A stretch of 64,000 nt of DNA. It comes from Mesorhizobium tamadayense. Lineage in GTDB: Bacteria > Pseudomonadota > Alphaproteobacteria > Rhizobiales > Rhizobiaceae. Each line of letters starts with the position of its first letter. Position 1 is the stretch's first letter. The translations under genes and the position numbers were made by a program. The stretch spans positions 62,001 through 126,000 of the forward strand of contig NZ_RQXT01000009.1 of the NCBI RefSeq assembly GCF_003863365.1. The letters run 5' to 3'. This document shows, piece after piece, positions 63,341 to 64,000 of this stretch. The notes under the pieces were generated by a model, which saw nothing but the letters and a program-made list of their open reading frames with translations, ran no database searches and was not told the origin of the DNA.

Positions 63341-64000
63341 TCATTCGGCGAGCACGGGCGCGGCCTGCTCGTCCTTGCCGCGCAGCGGCTTTTCCGGCAT
63401 CAGCGCCAGCGCGATCAATGCCAGGACGAGCGTGATGCCGGCGGTGAGGAAGATCATCACGAACGGCATCGCAGATGTCAGCTCGATATGCGTCTGCGAG
63501 CCCTCGGCTGAGAGCGGCAGGCCGTAGCCGAGCGCGACGGCCCCGAGCAGGGCAACGCCAAGCGCGCCGCCCAGCGAACGCAGGAACGTCAGGACGCCGG
63601 TGGCGACGCCGAGATGGGCGCGATCGACCGCGTTCTGGACCGAGACGGTGCTGACCGGGAAGGTCGTGCCGCTGCCCAGGCCGATGAGGGTCGTCAGGAT
63701 TTCGACTTCGAGCAGCGAGGCTTGTCCCGCGATGGCGCTGAGCACGCCGATGCAGACGATCGCCAAGATGACGCCGACCATGGCGATGCGCTTGTAATGA
63801 ACGAAGCGCGGAATCATGCGGCCGCTGAATGTGGCGCCGGCGACGGTGCCGAGCAGGAGACCGAGCATGGCGGTGCCGGATTCGCTGACCGAGAGCCCGA
63901 CGACCGACTGCAGATAGACCGGCAGGTAGACCGAGGCGCCGATGTTTGCCGCCTGCAGCAGGAACATCGACAGCGTGCCGGCGAGCACGATCGGATTGCC
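63341..64000 (-). CDS. MFS transporter, C-terminal part (cut by right edge)
   Basis: About 219 codons of a DHA2/EmrB-like drug-type transporter, ending at 63341. Segments include YLPVYLQSVVGLSVSESGTA, MLGLLLGTVAGATFSGRMIP, ILTTLIGLGSGTTFPVSTVS, GVATGVLTFLRSLGGALGVA and VMIFLTAGITLVLALIALAL. The N-terminal half lies beyond the window. A 14-member efflux MFS is the most likely group; substrate is unknown. It is convergent with the ferredoxin reductase gene, with only 5 bases between the coding ends. Confidence 0.9.
   Translation of the reverse strand, partial: GNPIVLAGTLSMFLLQAANIGASVYLPVYLQSVVGLSVSESGTAMLGLLLGTVAGATFSGRMIPRFVHYKRIAMVGVILAIVCIGVLSAIAGQASLLEVEILTTLIGLGSGTTFPVSTVSVQNAVDRAHLGVATGVLTFLRSLGGALGVALLGAVALGYGLPLSAEGSQTHIELTSAMPFVMIFLTAGITLVLALIALALMPEKPLRGKDEQAAPVLAE

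Overview
This 64 kb window looks like a piece of the core chromosome of an alphaproteobacterium of the Rhizobiales, most likely Mesorhizobium or a close relative. The reasons are the high GC content, the purine gene order (purB, an F1-ATPase zeta-type DUF1476 gene, purC-purS-purQ), a B12-dependent ribonucleotide reductase, small DUF1127-type proteins, short palindromic intergenic repeats of rhizobial type, and a 2024-residue coiled-coil membrane protein that resembles the Growth Pole Ring protein (GPR) of polar-growing Rhizobiales. I saw no tRNA, rRNA, CRISPR array, insertion sequence or prophage. The genus assignment is inferred from gene content alone.

Layout. 1-0.9 kb: the N-terminal part of a MocR-type regulator, divergent from a DUF1127 gene. 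0.9-8.3 kb: the purine region, with purC-purS-purQ and purB on the minus strand and an ATPase-inhibitor gene, an HpcH/HpaI aldolase and a VOC dioxygenase-like gene on the plus strand. 8.3-11.6 kb: a membrane protein, DUF2171, and a translationally coupled pair (amino-acid-type solute-binding protein and P1/DmpA peptidase). 11.7-17.2 kb: a tightly packed plus-strand operon of flavin reductase, MoxR ATPase, CoxE-like VWA protein, two XdhC proteins and a MoeA-MobA fusion, which is a molybdo-hydroxylase maturation set with no structural enzyme nearby. 17.2-24.9 kb: secreted hydrolase, DUF1176, DUF1993, a possible small RNA, a J-domain-like protein, aldo/keto reductase, class V aminotransferase-like protein, and an acetylpolyamine-amidohydrolase-like protein coupled to a GNAT. 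25-30.3 kb: a dimethylformamidase-like protein with a class III aminotransferase, a ParB-like small protein, GFA and GNAT genes. 30.5-36.3 kb: uppP, a phosphodiester glycosidase, Tim44-like, a GH25 lipoprotein, DUF2314, a frameshifted VOC gene, and hicB with a broken hicA. 36.3-47 kb: nrdJ with an upstream NrdR-type box, gltX, DUF2865, a frameshifted MAPEG gene, maeB and an unusual SDR. 47-55 kb: an LpxH-like phosphoesterase, MFS, an enolase-superfamily epimerase, and an Mla-type lipid transport operon. 55-64 kb: the GPR-like protein, a divergent Hpt protein behind a structured leader, a [2Fe-2S] ferredoxin and its FAD reductase, and an MFS gene cut by the right edge.

The most striking item is the GPR-like protein. 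Residues 535-1086 can be parsed without gaps into 27 helical units of 18 residues and 6 units of 11 residues, and a second array has a 29-residue (18+11) period. Beside it, the Hpt gene is preceded by mutually exclusive inverted repeats and two tandem intrinsic terminators, which suggests attenuation or a small RNA. Four genes (Pr6Pr, VOC, hicA, MAPEG) are broken, three of them by an apparent single extra base, so assembly error should be excluded before calling them pseudogenes.
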